Part shown: positions 1-10,007 of the stretch, piece after piece
How the letters are laid out: every line of letters starts with the position of its first letter
Position numbering within the stretch: position 1 is the first letter of the stretch
Source of the DNA: Cydia pomonella
Taxonomy: Eukaryota; Arthropoda; Insecta; Lepidoptera; Tortricidae
Assembly (NCBI RefSeq): GCF_033807575.1
Contig: NW_026907793.1
Location: 62,001 to 126,000 of the forward strand
Length of the DNA: 64,000 bases
Direction of reading: 5' to 3'
Position numbers and translations under genes: made by a program
The notes under the pieces: model-generated
Told to the model about the DNA's origin: nothing
What the model saw: the letters and a program-made list of their open reading frames with translations, nothing else
The model's database searches: none

Positions 1-29
1 TCATACATATATATATACATTATGTGTGA

Positions 30-118
30 TACATCCATATGTAGTGTCATGAAAAAAAAATAGCAACATTTATAGATATTACCGCCAATACCTGGATAAA
101 CATTACATTATCAAGGTC
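30..118 (-). repeat. LINE 3'-end-type repeat, fragment (family H)
   Basis: The motif GCCAATACCTGG followed by TAAACATTACATTAT recurs at 8175-8196/9429-9450 and at 58441-58475. The best copy (58315-58570) ends in an antisense AATAAA-like tail, so the family looks like a LINE 3' untranslated region lying on the minus strand. Only about 90 bases are preserved here. Bases 1-30 are simple TA-rich sequence. Confidence 0.6.
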
Positions 119-144
119 CATTTTGGGACAATTTAATTTAAGAT

Positions 145-250
145 AACATTCGCAGCAGGTCGCACAGGACCGAGAAAAGTGGCGCTGTCTTGTGTCGGAG
201 GCCAAGTCTCATTTTGGGTCGCTGAGCCAACGGAGTAAGTAAGTAAGTAT
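145..250 (+). pseudogene. RTE-like LINE ORF2 extreme C-terminus with (TAAG)n tail
   Basis: The plus strand encodes the end of a LINE reverse-transcriptase protein (…EAKSHFGSLSQRS), then stops inside a GTAAGTAAGTAAGT tail. The same protein end plus tail occurs at 29.8 and 29.99 kb and, inverted, at 31.46 and 61.55 kb. A short tandem-repeat tail in place of poly(A) is typical of RTE-type elements. This is a strongly 5'-truncated copy. Confidence 0.7.
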
Positions 251-324
251 GGAATGAAATAAATAAATTAAAATGCAAAATAATTTTAAAAATTACAAAT
301 ATATAATGATTACCAAAAATTTTA

Positions 325-652
325 CCAGCCCGGGTACGTCCTTAAACTACGTCCAAAAGATAGGTATGGGCATTGTGAATGTCAGCTCGCTTTGTGTGGA
401 AGGGCACAGCGCAGCGGATGTTATTCCATATCTAGAGCAGAGCCCAACTGGGGAAGTACCTCCACCTTACAGAAAACCGCAGCCAAATAACACTAGACCC
501 TACTCATAGTGTAGTGTTCCTGCCGGTGAGTAAGGTTGCCAGAGCTCAAGGAGGGGTTGGGAGGGGGTTAGGGTCGGCAACACGCATGTTGTAACTCCTT
601 TGGAGTTGCAGGCGTACATAGGCTACGGAGACTGCTTACCATCAGGCGGGCC
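325..652 (+). repeat. Dispersed repeat B, near-complete copy
   Basis: The copy begins GGACCCGGGTACGTCC… (here GCCCGGGTACGTCC) and ends in a CTTACCATCAGGCGGGCC block. It is shared with 6392, 15570, 19855 and 52007, among others. A short open frame inside (273-509) comes from the repeat and is not recognised. No A or B box is evident, so I leave the class open. A truncated repeat C copy follows directly. Confidence 0.75.
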
Positions 653-657
653 GTTGT

Positions 658-945
658 CAATTCTAATATCATTTCTGAAGACCTATCCATATACCCCACA
701 CGTATGGGTTTGATGAAAAAAAAAAATTTGAGTTTCAGTTCTAAGTATGGGGAACCCCCAAAATGTATTTTTTTTATATTTTTGTGTGAGCGATTCACAG
801 AATACATCTACGTACCAAGTTTCAACAGTATAGTTCTTATAGTTTCGGAAAAAATTGGCTGTGACACGGACGGACAGACAGACAGACATGACGAATCCAT
901 AAGGGTTCCGTTTTTTGCCATTTGGCTACAGAACCCTAAAAATAC
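658..945 (+). repeat. Dispersed repeat C, 5'-truncated copy
   Basis: This is the 3' half of the family that is complete at 35137-35690. It shares GAACCCCCAAAATGTATT, the GACAGACAGACA run and the ending AGGGTTCCGTTTTTTGCC. It is a widespread lepidopteran repeat in my recollection. The junction with repeat B near 652-660 suggests one inserted into the other. Confidence 0.75.
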
Positions 946-1016
946 CTAATATTAGAAATTGGAACCTAATAAAGAACTAAAAAAGATAAAAAGATGTCGT
1001 ATAATATTCAAGTAGG

Positions 1017-1108
1017 CATATTACAATGCGCTTATGAACGTCAAATAAAGCTACACCGGCTCTAACCCTACACCTCTGACCCGAGAAGATTTAATTTCCT
1101 CCTAAGTC
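1017..1108 (-). repeat. LINE 3'-end fragment (family T1)
   Basis: Antisense copy of the LINE tail seen in plus orientation at 3836-4165. Shared blocks are ACGTCAAATAAAGCTACACC and CTCTGACCCGAGAAGATTTA. The rest of 946-1460 is AT-rich and I see no further structure there. Confidence 0.65.
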
Positions 1109-1468
1109 ATCATGTGTATATTCAAATATTAATAATCCAATTTATTTTAAATTCGAGATAGCATGTATATATGTTATACCTGACATGTAACTTGATGTTA
1201 TTAATAAAATATTTGTATATGACAATCAGGGGTAAAAAAATTTTTTCTTATCTTCTAAAATTCGAGTCAACAAATATAACAGTTATTAATTGACCCATAA
1301 ATACTTTTGGTAGGTGTGCATGGATAAAACTAACTGTATAATAAATTACAAACCAAAACAATTAGAAAGAAACAAGAAAAGCTTTTACAAAACATGTCAA
1401 CACATTTTATTTTTACAAATATCTGTATTACAATTAGTAAAATGTCACGGCTTGTCTTCTTAACTGGA

Positions 1469-1521
1469 CACGTGTAGCTACACCGCTAGATAACACACAA
1501 GGCCACACGTGGGTTATATAA
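1469..1521 (+). promoter_or_regulatory. Possible promoter: two CACGTG E-boxes and a TATA-like box
   Basis: Perfect CACGTG hexamers lie at 1469-1474 and 1506-1511. TATATAA follows at 1515-1521. ACAGT, resembling the arthropod initiator, lies at 1579. The spacing is plausible, but no convincing coding exon follows: the 68-codon frame at 1583-1789 matches nothing I know. Motifs this short arise by chance in AT-rich DNA. Confidence 0.2.
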
Positions 1522-3025
1522 TGCGCACACGCCACAACCACTACAAATACAAAACGACGTATGTAAATATCACTCTTGAACAGTGTTAACTTTTAGGCTG
1601 CCTTTCTTTCACCAGTTTCACCTGAGGCGGAGATGGGAATTAACCATAAGCATTGGTTCTCTTCTTCACTCCGCTAGGTTACATCAAATGCTATTGGTTG
1701 ATTCCCGAATGTCTCCATTAATCTCCGTTCATCTGCGTTCATCAGAAAGGCTAACTCTTTTAACTCTTTTTGCATTTACGGTCGTTTAATGCTACCGTAC
1801 GATTAAAATGTCGTAAGAATTTATGTGATGTTTTCAATATTCTTCTTTCCAGTTTTGTGGATAGTAGTGTAGTCATCGAGACGTCTTTATCATAATACTC
1901 GTAAATAATGTTTATTGTGTAGATATTTTAATGGTATATACGTTTGTAATTGAGATGATGAAATTATAGAGCGGTATTGGTAAAGTTTTTGTAGATATTT
2001 TGATTTGACCTTCCGGATGATTAATGCCTTTAATTGTTATTAGAGGTATATATATTGTTGAACGTGTATGAGTAATGCTATGCTAATATTATTTACATTT
2101 TATAAATACGCAACTTATTTTAAACGCACGCACATTTTTTGAAAAATTTTGGAGTAGAAGTAAAGGTCGATTTACTTCCCTATTTAGATGTTGCCGAGAA
2201 AATACGTACTTTCGAAAATAATTTTCCAAACTGCTTTACCGCCAGGCTTAATTCTAAAAAAGTTTGATCGGAAAAAGGCACTAATGTAGTTTTCTATACG
2301 TTTAGCAGATTTTATCTCGACTATAAAATTTGCTAAATACTGCATTTTTAAGGTTTTGGACAAACATGTACAATGTTGTTACTTATACCATTATTAAATA
2401 TATTGGCAACAAAGCCAGATACGCCCAGGGCTATAACAAATAAAAATAAAATAAAATCAAATAATAAACTTTGAATTTAGATTAATATAGAAATCATGCA
2501 ATTACAAAAAAGATAATTATTTTATTTCAAACAGAGTCCATATACACATTAAAATTGCAAATTAAATTAAATTAAAAAACTCATAAATTTAACCTAAACG
2601 CCTCCTGCTTTTGGAAAGTTAGTTCGTTTTATGATACTCATTTAGCCTCAAAACATCTGAACATCACGTCCCACTCGTTCAGCTATCAAAAGATCAAGGG
2701 CTATGTTTACATCGGCTGCGCGTGCGGTCATGCATGACCGACGGGTTATCACGATCTGAGAGGTTATTCTACACGTTGGAAACTTAGCTGGAGATATTGC
2801 AGATATAGTTTAAGGCGTTTGATATTACTGAAGAGTTCTTCACGTTCGGACATCTTAAAATAGTTTTTACTAAATCTTGATACCCTCACAGTATGTATCT
2901 CTATGCGGCTTTAAATGCAGAGCTAGATTGACTTTTACTATGAGATCGCCAAATGGTTTGGCTTTTCCATAGTAAAATCTGATCAGCCAAAATGCATGGA
3001 GCACGATGGATCAGCTGAGCCACTA
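1522..3025. other. Unassigned AT-rich sequence
   Basis: No recognisable coding, repeat or structural element on either strand. There is one short perfect palindrome, GGTCATGCATGACC, near 2727. All open frames are short and without family features. Confidence 0.5.
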
Positions 3026-3030
3026 AGGGC

Positions 3031-3158
3031 CACTTGCACCATCCCACCAACCCGGGGTTGACCGGTTAAACCTGGAGTTATCATGGTTACCAGTACAATT
3101 TGACACCGGGTTAACGGTTTAACCCGTTAACCCCGGGTTAGTGGGATGGTGCAAGCGG
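3031..3158. mobile_element. Palindromic MITE (CACTTGCACCATCCCAC type)
   Basis: The left end CACTTGCACCATCCCAC is answered by GTGGGATGGTGCAAG at the right end. The inner arms (ACCCGGGGTTGACCGG against GGTTAACGGTTTAACCCG) also pair, giving a hairpin of about 128 bases. I recall this as a common lepidopteran MITE. Half of a second copy lies inverted at 4990-5085. Confidence 0.75.
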
Positions 3159-3252
3159 TGCTAAGCATAACAGCTCTGTAACAGACATTTCAAAACCAAT
3201 TCAATTTTTTACCGTATTTTTAGGGGTGAAAATCCGGAAAAAAAAAACAAAT
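3068..3252 (+). repeat. Left arm of a 2-kb inverted repeat
   Basis: About 185 bases, from CCTGGAGTTATCATGG to AAAATCCGG plus an A-run. They recur inverted at 4901-5085 with high similarity, including the unique stretch CTAAGCATAACAGCTCTGTA. The arm includes half of the palindromic MITE plus about 95 bases outside it. About 1.65 kb of unrelated sequence separates the arms. Confidence 0.8.
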
Positions 3253-3835
3253 GATCCTTAATATATATGCTAGATCCGGCAGAAATAAACTACGTCAATT
3301 TTTTATTTAAAAAATTGGGTGACACAGTGGACGAACCCTATTTTCATACAAAAGTGTGGGACAGCTTTGTCCCCTGGGTCACTGCTCTTAAATAAGTTAT
3401 AAAATATCAAATCATGATGAAAAATATTGCATTACGTAGCTTGTTTATCTATTTTTTTATAATAAGAAAAAAAATATTACATAATCCGATTATTTCTTTA
3501 TCACTTTTAGTCAAAGTAGGTCAAATTTTGCTGACAATAACCCTGATAGCCTCGCCATTTTTATTTGAAGATAATTATCGCAATAATAAATGCGTAGTAA
3601 AATTTGTTATAAATAAATTCTTATCTACCATCAACGCGAAAACAAGAGATAACCTCAACCTCCTAGTCCTAGACGGTATTATAATGATAATATTGATAAG
3701 CTATGTTTATTATACGTGACCACACCGGATATACAACTATGTAAACTGCAGTACCTACCTACATACCTAATAGGTAGCAATCGATGCATAGAGGCTGCAT
3801 AGAGATGTAGCCTCTCTCTGCATTTTCTATCGCAT

Positions 3836-4165
3836 GTATAACGGGGAGTGCTCAGGGGAATTGTTCGGATTAATCCCTGCCGCTTCTTTTCACCAACATT
3901 TCCATCTTAACCACTTAGATAGTTGGCAGTCCTCAACTGTGTTTCTGCAGCTTCCTGCATACCTAATCTATCGAATGAACTACCATACAAGATGTGTCCC
4001 GCCGAGTTTCTTGCTGGTCCCATATTAGGATACCCTCCTACAATTTAGGAGGGATTTAAATCTTCTCGGGTCAGAGGTGTAGTGTTAGAGCCGGTGTAGC
4101 TTTATTTGACGTTCATAAGCGCATTGTAATATGCCTACTTGGAAAATAAACTATTTTTATTTTTA
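3836..4165 (+). pseudogene. LINE 3' end with decayed ORF end and A-rich tail (family T1)
   Basis: It contains CGCCGAGTTTCTTGCTGGTC (4000-4019), TTCTCGGGTCAGAGGTGTAG and AGCCGGTGTAGCTTTATTTG. It ends with AATAAACTATTTTTATTTTT. Antisense copies lie at 1017, 39603 and 51672. The tail and boundaries fit a 5'-truncated LINE. The frame is too decayed to name the clade. Confidence 0.65.
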
Positions 4166-4565
4166 TCTTATAGTATTTCTGGACCAATACGACCTTTAAA
4201 CCTTCAAAAACGAGCATACTCCCATCTTAAAAGCTAGCAATGCACTTGCAACGGTAATTGTTTACCATCAGGCTACTCGTTAACTCGACTCCGCTATCGT
4301 AAAATGTCTGGATTTGAAATTCATTTGATAAAAAATTAGCGTTGAAAGAACCCGGAAAAATACGGGAAAATTTCCAATCGATTCGTTTTGTCCAAATTTC
4401 TATCGTGAAAAATAATGCAAATTTCAATTAGGTACAATGCTTCTGAAAAAAACAAGTTTTTTTTAAAATTTTGTATGTTTCAATATACTTAATTAGAATT
4501 TTAACAGGTAGGTTAAGGTTGCACGTCTAATGTGCTACTTTCGTATATCACTCGAAGGTGGAGGT

Positions 4566-4798
4566 AAGGAATGAAATCTCCATGTACCAAAAAGTGTCAA
4601 AAAAAACTTTATATAGCTACAATACCTAGAATACTTGAAAAAAAAAACAAATCATAGACAGCGCACTTCACTCCGTCAATCAATAACGCCTAGGTTCTTA
4701 GCTACTCTAGCGCTACTCTGGAGATATTTGGAACTATTATTTATAGCCGACAGCTAGACAATTTTGCAACAGTTCTACCATAAGAGATTTCACTCCTT
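4566..4798. mobile_element. Putative MITE with 15-bp inverted ends
   Basis: AAGGAATGAAATCTC at 4566-4580 is matched by GAGATTTCACTCCTT at 4784-4798, with one mismatch. The interior is non-coding. The element sits in the central segment of the large inverted repeat. No clear target duplication was found. Confidence 0.5.
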
Positions 4799-4900
4799 TT
4801 AGTTCCACACTCCATGGTTTAGTATTTTATTGACTTTGACACTATCATCACTCGTCAGTGGCATTGTGCATAACGCATTCAATTTTTTTTTTTCAAAAAA

Positions 4901-5085
4901 ACATTTGTTTTTTTCCGGATTTTAACCCCCTAAAAAATACGGTAAACAATTAAATTAGTTTTCAAATGTCTGTTACAGAGCTGTTATGCTTAGCGCCGCT
5001 TGAACCATACCACTAACCCGGGGTTAACGGGTTAAACCGTTAACCCGGTGTCAAATTGTACTGGTAACCATGATAACTCCAGGTT
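4901..5085 (-). repeat. Right arm of the 2-kb inverted repeat
   Basis: Inverted partner of 3068-3252. It ends inside the palindromic MITE (…CTCCAGGTTT), so only one of that MITE's halves is present here, while the left side has both. This asymmetry suggests truncation on the right, or that the arms arose by an inverted duplication. Confidence 0.8.
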
Positions 5086-5818
5086 TCCAGGACACAATTC
5101 GTGGTCTTATTGGATAAATTTAAGCATACGTTTCTTTATTTAAGCCTTTTAACCCTGAAACAAAAAAAAATTGCACATTATCTTAAAAATTCTTTGGGAT
5201 CTTCCAGTAATTATCATAACCTCAAATTTTTCTAATGGTTATGATCAAAGAGCATGATTGTACTTACATTGTAGGCATCTTGACTCAGGTCAAGTTCACG
5301 CACAATATTATTTAATACCTATATTGGTATTTATTTTAATGGTGAGAGCAGAAATTTCTGTTCAAATAGCACCGATTTAATGTAAACAAACAAAATGGAC
5401 GATCCACATTCCACAGATAAAACACAGATGACACGCGATTTTGGAATTATACGAACACAGTGTTGCTAACCCGCGATTATTCAAATTTGTCGCCTTTTGC
5501 TACGGACAAGATTTTCTTGACCAACTATATATACTTTTGAATAATCGTGTGCGCTAAATTGATAGATTATTTTGTTTTATATAGAAATCACGCAAAAATT
5601 CGTACTTTATATCAATGTAACAGCAAAATAACTTTTTTATGGGTGATTTCTGTAAAAAACGTTTTTTTGTGTGTTTGTGTGTAGATATATAGATAGATAA
5701 ATAATAATTGTTGTATGTATTTAGTACATACAACACTATATGGAGTTTGTGCCCGAAATAAATGATATCAATATCAATATCAATAAAACAAAGTTTAACT
5801 ATCAATTTAGTGCAAACG
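5086..5818. other. Unassigned AT-rich sequence
   Basis: No recognised element. It contains imperfect simple repeats (ATATCAATATCAATATCAAT near 5763) and a weak inverted pair CGATTATTCAAA / TTTTGAATAATCG at 5477-5546. The latter may be the ends of a small, decayed MITE. Confidence 0.4.
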
Positions 5819-5819
5819 A

Positions 5820-6077
5820 ATAAATAAATAAATAAATATTATAGGACATTATTACACAAATTGACTAAGTCCCACAGTAAGCTCAATAAGGCTTGTGTTG
5901 AGGGTACTTAGACAACGATATATATAATATATAAATACTTAAATACATAGAAAACACCCATGACTCGGGAACAAATATCCATGCTCATCACACGAATAAA
6001 TGCCCTTACCAGGATTTGAACCCGGGACCATCAGCTTCGTAGGCAGGGTCACTACCCACTAGGCCAAACCGGTCGTC
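5820..6077 (-). mobile_element. tRNA-derived SINE, full-length copy 1
   Basis: On the minus strand the head reads GGCCTAGTGGGTAGTGACC (pol III A box) and GGTCCCGGGTTCAAATCC (B box). A body with CATGGGTGTTTTCTATGTA follows, then an (AAAT)n tail. Ten copies of this family lie in the window, eight of them on the minus strand. GAATA flanks both sides and could be a 5-bp target duplication. Confidence 0.85.
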
Positions 6078-6391
6078 GAATAGTCAAAAGTAGATAAATG
6101 CGTACATATTTATGTAGTAATAGCATGTAATGACTCAATAAAATTGATTTTTGTATGAAAATCGATCCACCTTAACCGTATCGTCATTGCTATGTACATA
6201 CACAACACAATATAAGTACATAGTAAAGTTGGCTAATCATAAAAGTACTGGTTATATAATTAGCGAAGCATAACAAGCAATGAGTCAATTGTTTACTTCG
6301 CTAATACACTGAGAGCTAGACATTGAAATTGGACTACGATTTCAAGAACAACGAATCTATGTAGACCAGTAATTACTTTAAATATTTTATT

Positions 6392-6720
6392 GGACCCGGG
6401 TACGTCCTTAAACTAAGTCCAAAAGAGAGGTATGGGCATTGTGAATGTCATCTTGCTTTGTGTGGTAGGGCACAGCACAGCGGATGTTATTCCAGATCTA
6501 GAGCGGAGCCCAACTGGGGAAGTACCTCCTTACAGAAAACCGCAGCCAAATAACACTAGACTCTACTCATAGTGTTGTGTTCCTGCCGGTGAGTAAGGTT
6601 GCCAGAGCTCAACGAGGGGGAGGGGGGTTTAGGGTCGGCAACGCGCATGTAACTCCTCTGGAGTTGCAGGCGTACATAGGCTACGGAAACTGCTTACCAT
6701 CAGGCGGGCCGTATGCTAAA
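6392..6720 (+). repeat. Dispersed repeat B, near-complete copy
   Basis: It starts GGACCCGGGTACGTCCTTAA and ends ACCATCAGGCGGGCCGTATG. It is colinear with the copy at 325-652, and one of the best copies of the family here. Confidence 0.8.
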
Positions 6721-7094
6721 GAGATCCCTTATACCTAATAAGTTCGGCTTTGGACTTGAGATTCTGTAAATTTTATGAAAATCTGTGTGAAGTAAAATAT
6801 GACATAAGAATCAAATTAAATTTTAAATTGTAATTAAAAAATATAATTGTTTTACAGCTATTTTACTTTTTACACTTTTGTGTTATTTAACATTGTAAAT
6901 TCTCTGTGTATCACTTTATTTTATATGGGTGCTTGCCTGAAATAAAATCATTTTATTATATTTTTTTTATAACGACTTGGTATTCAACCATCAAATAGTT
7001 AGTACATTAGTAATTTGACCTAAAACCTACGTATAAAACAAATTGTCAAATTTTTTTTTTCATTCCAAGTTTGAGAAAGCGCTATACCAATCTC

Positions 7095-7380
7095 GGCGAG
7101 AAACGAAGTTGCCGGCCGCGTATCCCTATCCGCGTCTATATCTACTTGACCTGCAACCTTTCGTTTCCCGGCCTCTATAGTATTGGCCTGAAATGTGCGG
7201 TAGACTCCTGCAGCCAACCTGGCTCCACACGTATTGGCTTGCCTTTCCTGTGGGTCCGGCCAGTGAGGTCGAGAGGGTGGCGCAGGTGCTGGGCATCCCT
7301 GCGTTTTCCTTAACTCCGTCCCAGGCGGTGCAATGTCTCTGGACATTGCACCATAGATCGTCTGAAATAGACGCTAAGGC
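7095..7380 (+). other. GC-rich remnant, possibly LINE-derived
   Basis: A sharply GC-richer island in AT-rich DNA. Overlapping open frames run on both strands (for example plus 7071-7313 and minus 7020-7346), none with a motif I recognise. The abrupt composition change suggests a decayed coding fragment of a mobile element. I cannot name it. Confidence 0.3.
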
Positions 7381-7784
7381 CAGTAGTAGTAGTATAGTAT
7401 TGTACTATTAAACGCATGTGTAGGACACTGATCATAAGGTCGTAAACATATCTTTTTGAAACGTTGGTAAGATATTTATGAACTTGACAGAATAACTTGT
7501 AAATAAAATGATTCAAGGATGCCATAGAAAACTAACCAGTCTCGTCTTGAAATCGTTGACCATTTTCCGGGGCCAGCTGTTAGTCAATAATGTTATTCAA
7601 GCGAGTGCAAGAGACAAGATTTATGTGTTTGTTTGCTGCACTTGTTTTAGCACGGGTCTCATTAGCGGGCACTTAGACCATGGAATGTAAACATTGGATT
7701 TAGTTTTAGTGTTATCCACTAGATGGCATCACAGGCTACAAAAAATTACATTGTTTACAAGCTTTTTAGTTTAACCCAGGGGTC

Positions 7785-7893
7785 ACCAATTGTCTCTTTA
7801 GGGGTCCGGTCTACTTAAAATGACCATCGCGGTCCGTTTCCACTTGACTTTATGAAATAAGCAAAAAAATGGTCGGCGGTCCCTGGTTTAACC
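7785..7893. mobile_element. Degenerate hAT-like MITE
   Basis: CAGGGGTCACCAATTG begins the segment and GGTCGGCGGTCCCTGG closes it. CAGGGGT…CCCTG ends are typical of hAT non-autonomous elements. The inverted ends are short and eroded, and I see no certain 8-bp duplication. Confidence 0.4.
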
Positions 7894-7904
7894 TGTCTGT
7901 TGTC

Positions 7905-8125
7905 TGTTTGTAGATCTGTAATCAAATCATGCTAGTTAAATTTGACCCATTTCCCGGTTTTCGGTGATGCTGAAAAATTGCATACATGTGTAAGTCGGGT
8001 GACAGTGCAATATTATGGTGCCATTGGCTGATCTGATAATGGAGATAGATGGCCATGGGAATTATGTGATAAAACAACGCAACCTAATTGTGTTTGGGGT
8101 TTTTAGAATTGTCTCGATTGTACCA
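7905..8125 (-). repeat. Dispersed repeat E, inverted copy
   Basis: Reverse complement of the family at 14622-14945 and 44905-45230. Shared blocks are GTAAGTCGGGTGACAGTGCA and GTGATAAAACAACGCAACCT. Class unknown; no coding capacity. Confidence 0.7.
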
Positions 8126-8778
8126 AAAAAATTTTTTTTTGCCATAAACTAATTACTATATAAAGTGCCGTCAACAGCCAATACCTGGGTAAACATCAGA
8201 GATGTGAAAAATAGTTTATAAAAAGTATTTAAATACAAAATACAAATACTTCCTTGATATACTATTTCAAATGCAAAATACAAAATAGTTTTCAAATTTG
8301 TATTTAAAATACTAAATACAAAATAGGTATTTTCAAAATGCTTTTTTAAAATACAAATACTTTGCGATAAAAGGTACTCTTAAATAGTGAATACCTAGTC
8401 TGAATTAAAAAGTTAGTATTGCTCGGAATTTACAAGTTGGAAAGGCTTTCTTTATTCTTTAAAAATAGTGTGTATATCAGTCCTCTAGAGTGCAAATTTT
8501 GTGTCTCCTCATGTTTACCGGTTGAATGGAGTTTTAAGTGATGGTTTTTAACGGTCAATTATTAAAAGCATTAATTTAGATTTGTAATGTTTTACAGCTA
8601 TTATATCTCTCGTTGGTTGGTGAAAACGTCTCGTTTATGTTTCACCAGGGCAGAAAAGTTTGTTTACATCTCGTGCCTTGAAACCCTTGCAACGCTTAAG
8701 ATTCCACATTTTTAATCTCTCGCTACGCTTGTGGTCATTTGCGGCGTTACTAAACAGATTCACCAGTTCCATGTTAAA

Positions 8779-9193
8779 ATAATAAATAAATATTATAGGA
8801 CATTATTACACAAATTGACTAAGTCCCACAGTAATAAGCTCATTACGGCTTGTGTTGTGGGTACTAGACAATGATATATATAAATATTTATAAATACTTA
8901 AATACATATACATAAGGTCGATATTTAAACGATAGATACAATAACAGCTTCGACAGGAAAACATAACTAAATTTTCTTAACTAAAAGAGGTTTTCAATAG
9001 TGGCTTATTGTGTTAAACCCTGTTTCAAAAAATTCATAGTGAATAAATAAACTAAAAAAAAAACAGAAAACACCCATGACTCAAGAACAAATATCTGTGT
9101 TCATCGCACAAATAAATGCCCTTCCCAGGATTTGAACCTGGGACCATCGGCTTCATAGGCAGGGTCACTACCCACTAGGCCAGACCGGTCGCC
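8779..9193 (-). mobile_element. SINE copy 2, inside the hAT element and itself interrupted
   Basis: Same family as 5820-6077, on the minus strand. The body is broken at about 8929-9065 by roughly 135 foreign bases ending in an A-run. Because the SINE lies wholly within the hAT element, it inserted after, or travelled with, that element. Confidence 0.8.
8929..9065 (+). mobile_element. A-tailed insert of unknown origin in the SINE
   Basis: The SINE consensus AATACATAGAAAACACCC is split here. The inserted bases end with CTAAAAAAAAAACAG, like a retrocopied RNA. No known small RNA or repeat is recognised. The flanking ACATA/TACATA might be part of a target duplication. Confidence 0.4.
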
Positions 9194-9545
9194 ATAAAAG
9201 AATGAGAGAGTTGCAAGGATTGTAACGTCAGAAAAGATTGTAACTCCTACTTTACCTAATAAAAAGTATTTTGTATTTTGAAAATAGAAAATAGGTCCCA
9301 AAAACTATTTGAAATAAAATACAAAATAGTTTTTTTTAAAAGGTATTTAAATACAAAATACAAAATAGGTATTTTGCATTTTGTATTTACATTTTAAATA
9401 CAAGTATTTCAAATAAGTCACATCTCTGGTAAACATTACATTATAATAATCTTAGATAAATAATTACTACAATGCAACAGAGATGCATTAGTCTCTATGG
9501 TTAATCTGGAGATGTGAAAGGTCCCCAATGTGCAGAGTACCATGT

Positions 9546-9790
9546 AAGTAAGTAAGTAAGTAAATATTCTTTATTGCACCAACAATTATACATTTTACAT
9601 ACATGTAAAACTACAAATGAATTTTAAAGGAAAATAGAACCAGGTAACAACAGGCGGTCTTATCGCTAAAAAGCGATCTCTTCCAGACAACCTTTAGGTA
9701 GCAGGAAATTTAGAACTCATACAAAAGTCAACAGGTAGTGCAAGGAGCTAAATATGGAGGCTATTAAACACAAACACACATAAAAAAATA
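9546..9790 (-). repeat. LINE 3' untranslated region (family T2)
   Basis: Antisense of a LINE tail: ATTCTTTATTGCACCAAC reads as TGCAATAAAGAAT on the minus strand. It is followed by the hairpin CGCTAAAAAGCG and TCTTCCAGACAACC. Related copies lie at 20530-20690 and 54533-54640. A (GTAA)n run marks its outer end at 9545. Confidence 0.7.
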
Positions 9791-10007
9791 AAAAAAAACA
9801 ATACCTAATATACTAATAAATATAAAATATAATATAATACAATATATATATATATATTTATACTTACACAATACAAAAAATGGCAACTTAAGGTAGAGAT
9901 AAAAAGTGTAGTTTCAGCTGATTTTTGAAGTCTCTCCAAGTGTCAAAATGAAATTTATAAGGTGCGTTCGGGTAATCCCGGACATCGGGTATGATCGTAT
10001 TATTTGA

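Larger units (their letters stand above)
8197..9428. mobile_element. Non-autonomous hAT-like element, 1232 bp, with 8-bp target duplication
   Basis: Ends CAGAGATGTGA…TCACATCTCTG form an 11-bp perfect inverted repeat. Both sides carry GTAAACAT (8189-8196, 9429-9436), the 8-bp duplication expected of hAT transposition. Subterminal zones are rich in AAATACAAAATA on both arms in inverted orientation. There is no transposase frame; the element carries a SINE (8779-9193). Confidence 0.85.
8130..9545 (-). repeat. Family H LINE 3' end, split by a hAT-like insertion
   Basis: The two parts 8130-8196 and 9429-9545 join into the sequence found uninterrupted at 58441-58570, continuing through ATTACATTATAATAATCTTA and on to GGAGATGTGAAAGGTCCCCA. 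Only GTAAACAT is doubled at the break. The uninterrupted copy is therefore a natural empty-site control. Confidence 0.8.

Noticed and set aside
3414..3719. 101-codon plus frame rich in I, L and K
   Set aside because: Composition is what AT-rich DNA gives by chance. No signal peptide, domain, promoter or splice context, and it lies between the arms of an inverted repeat.
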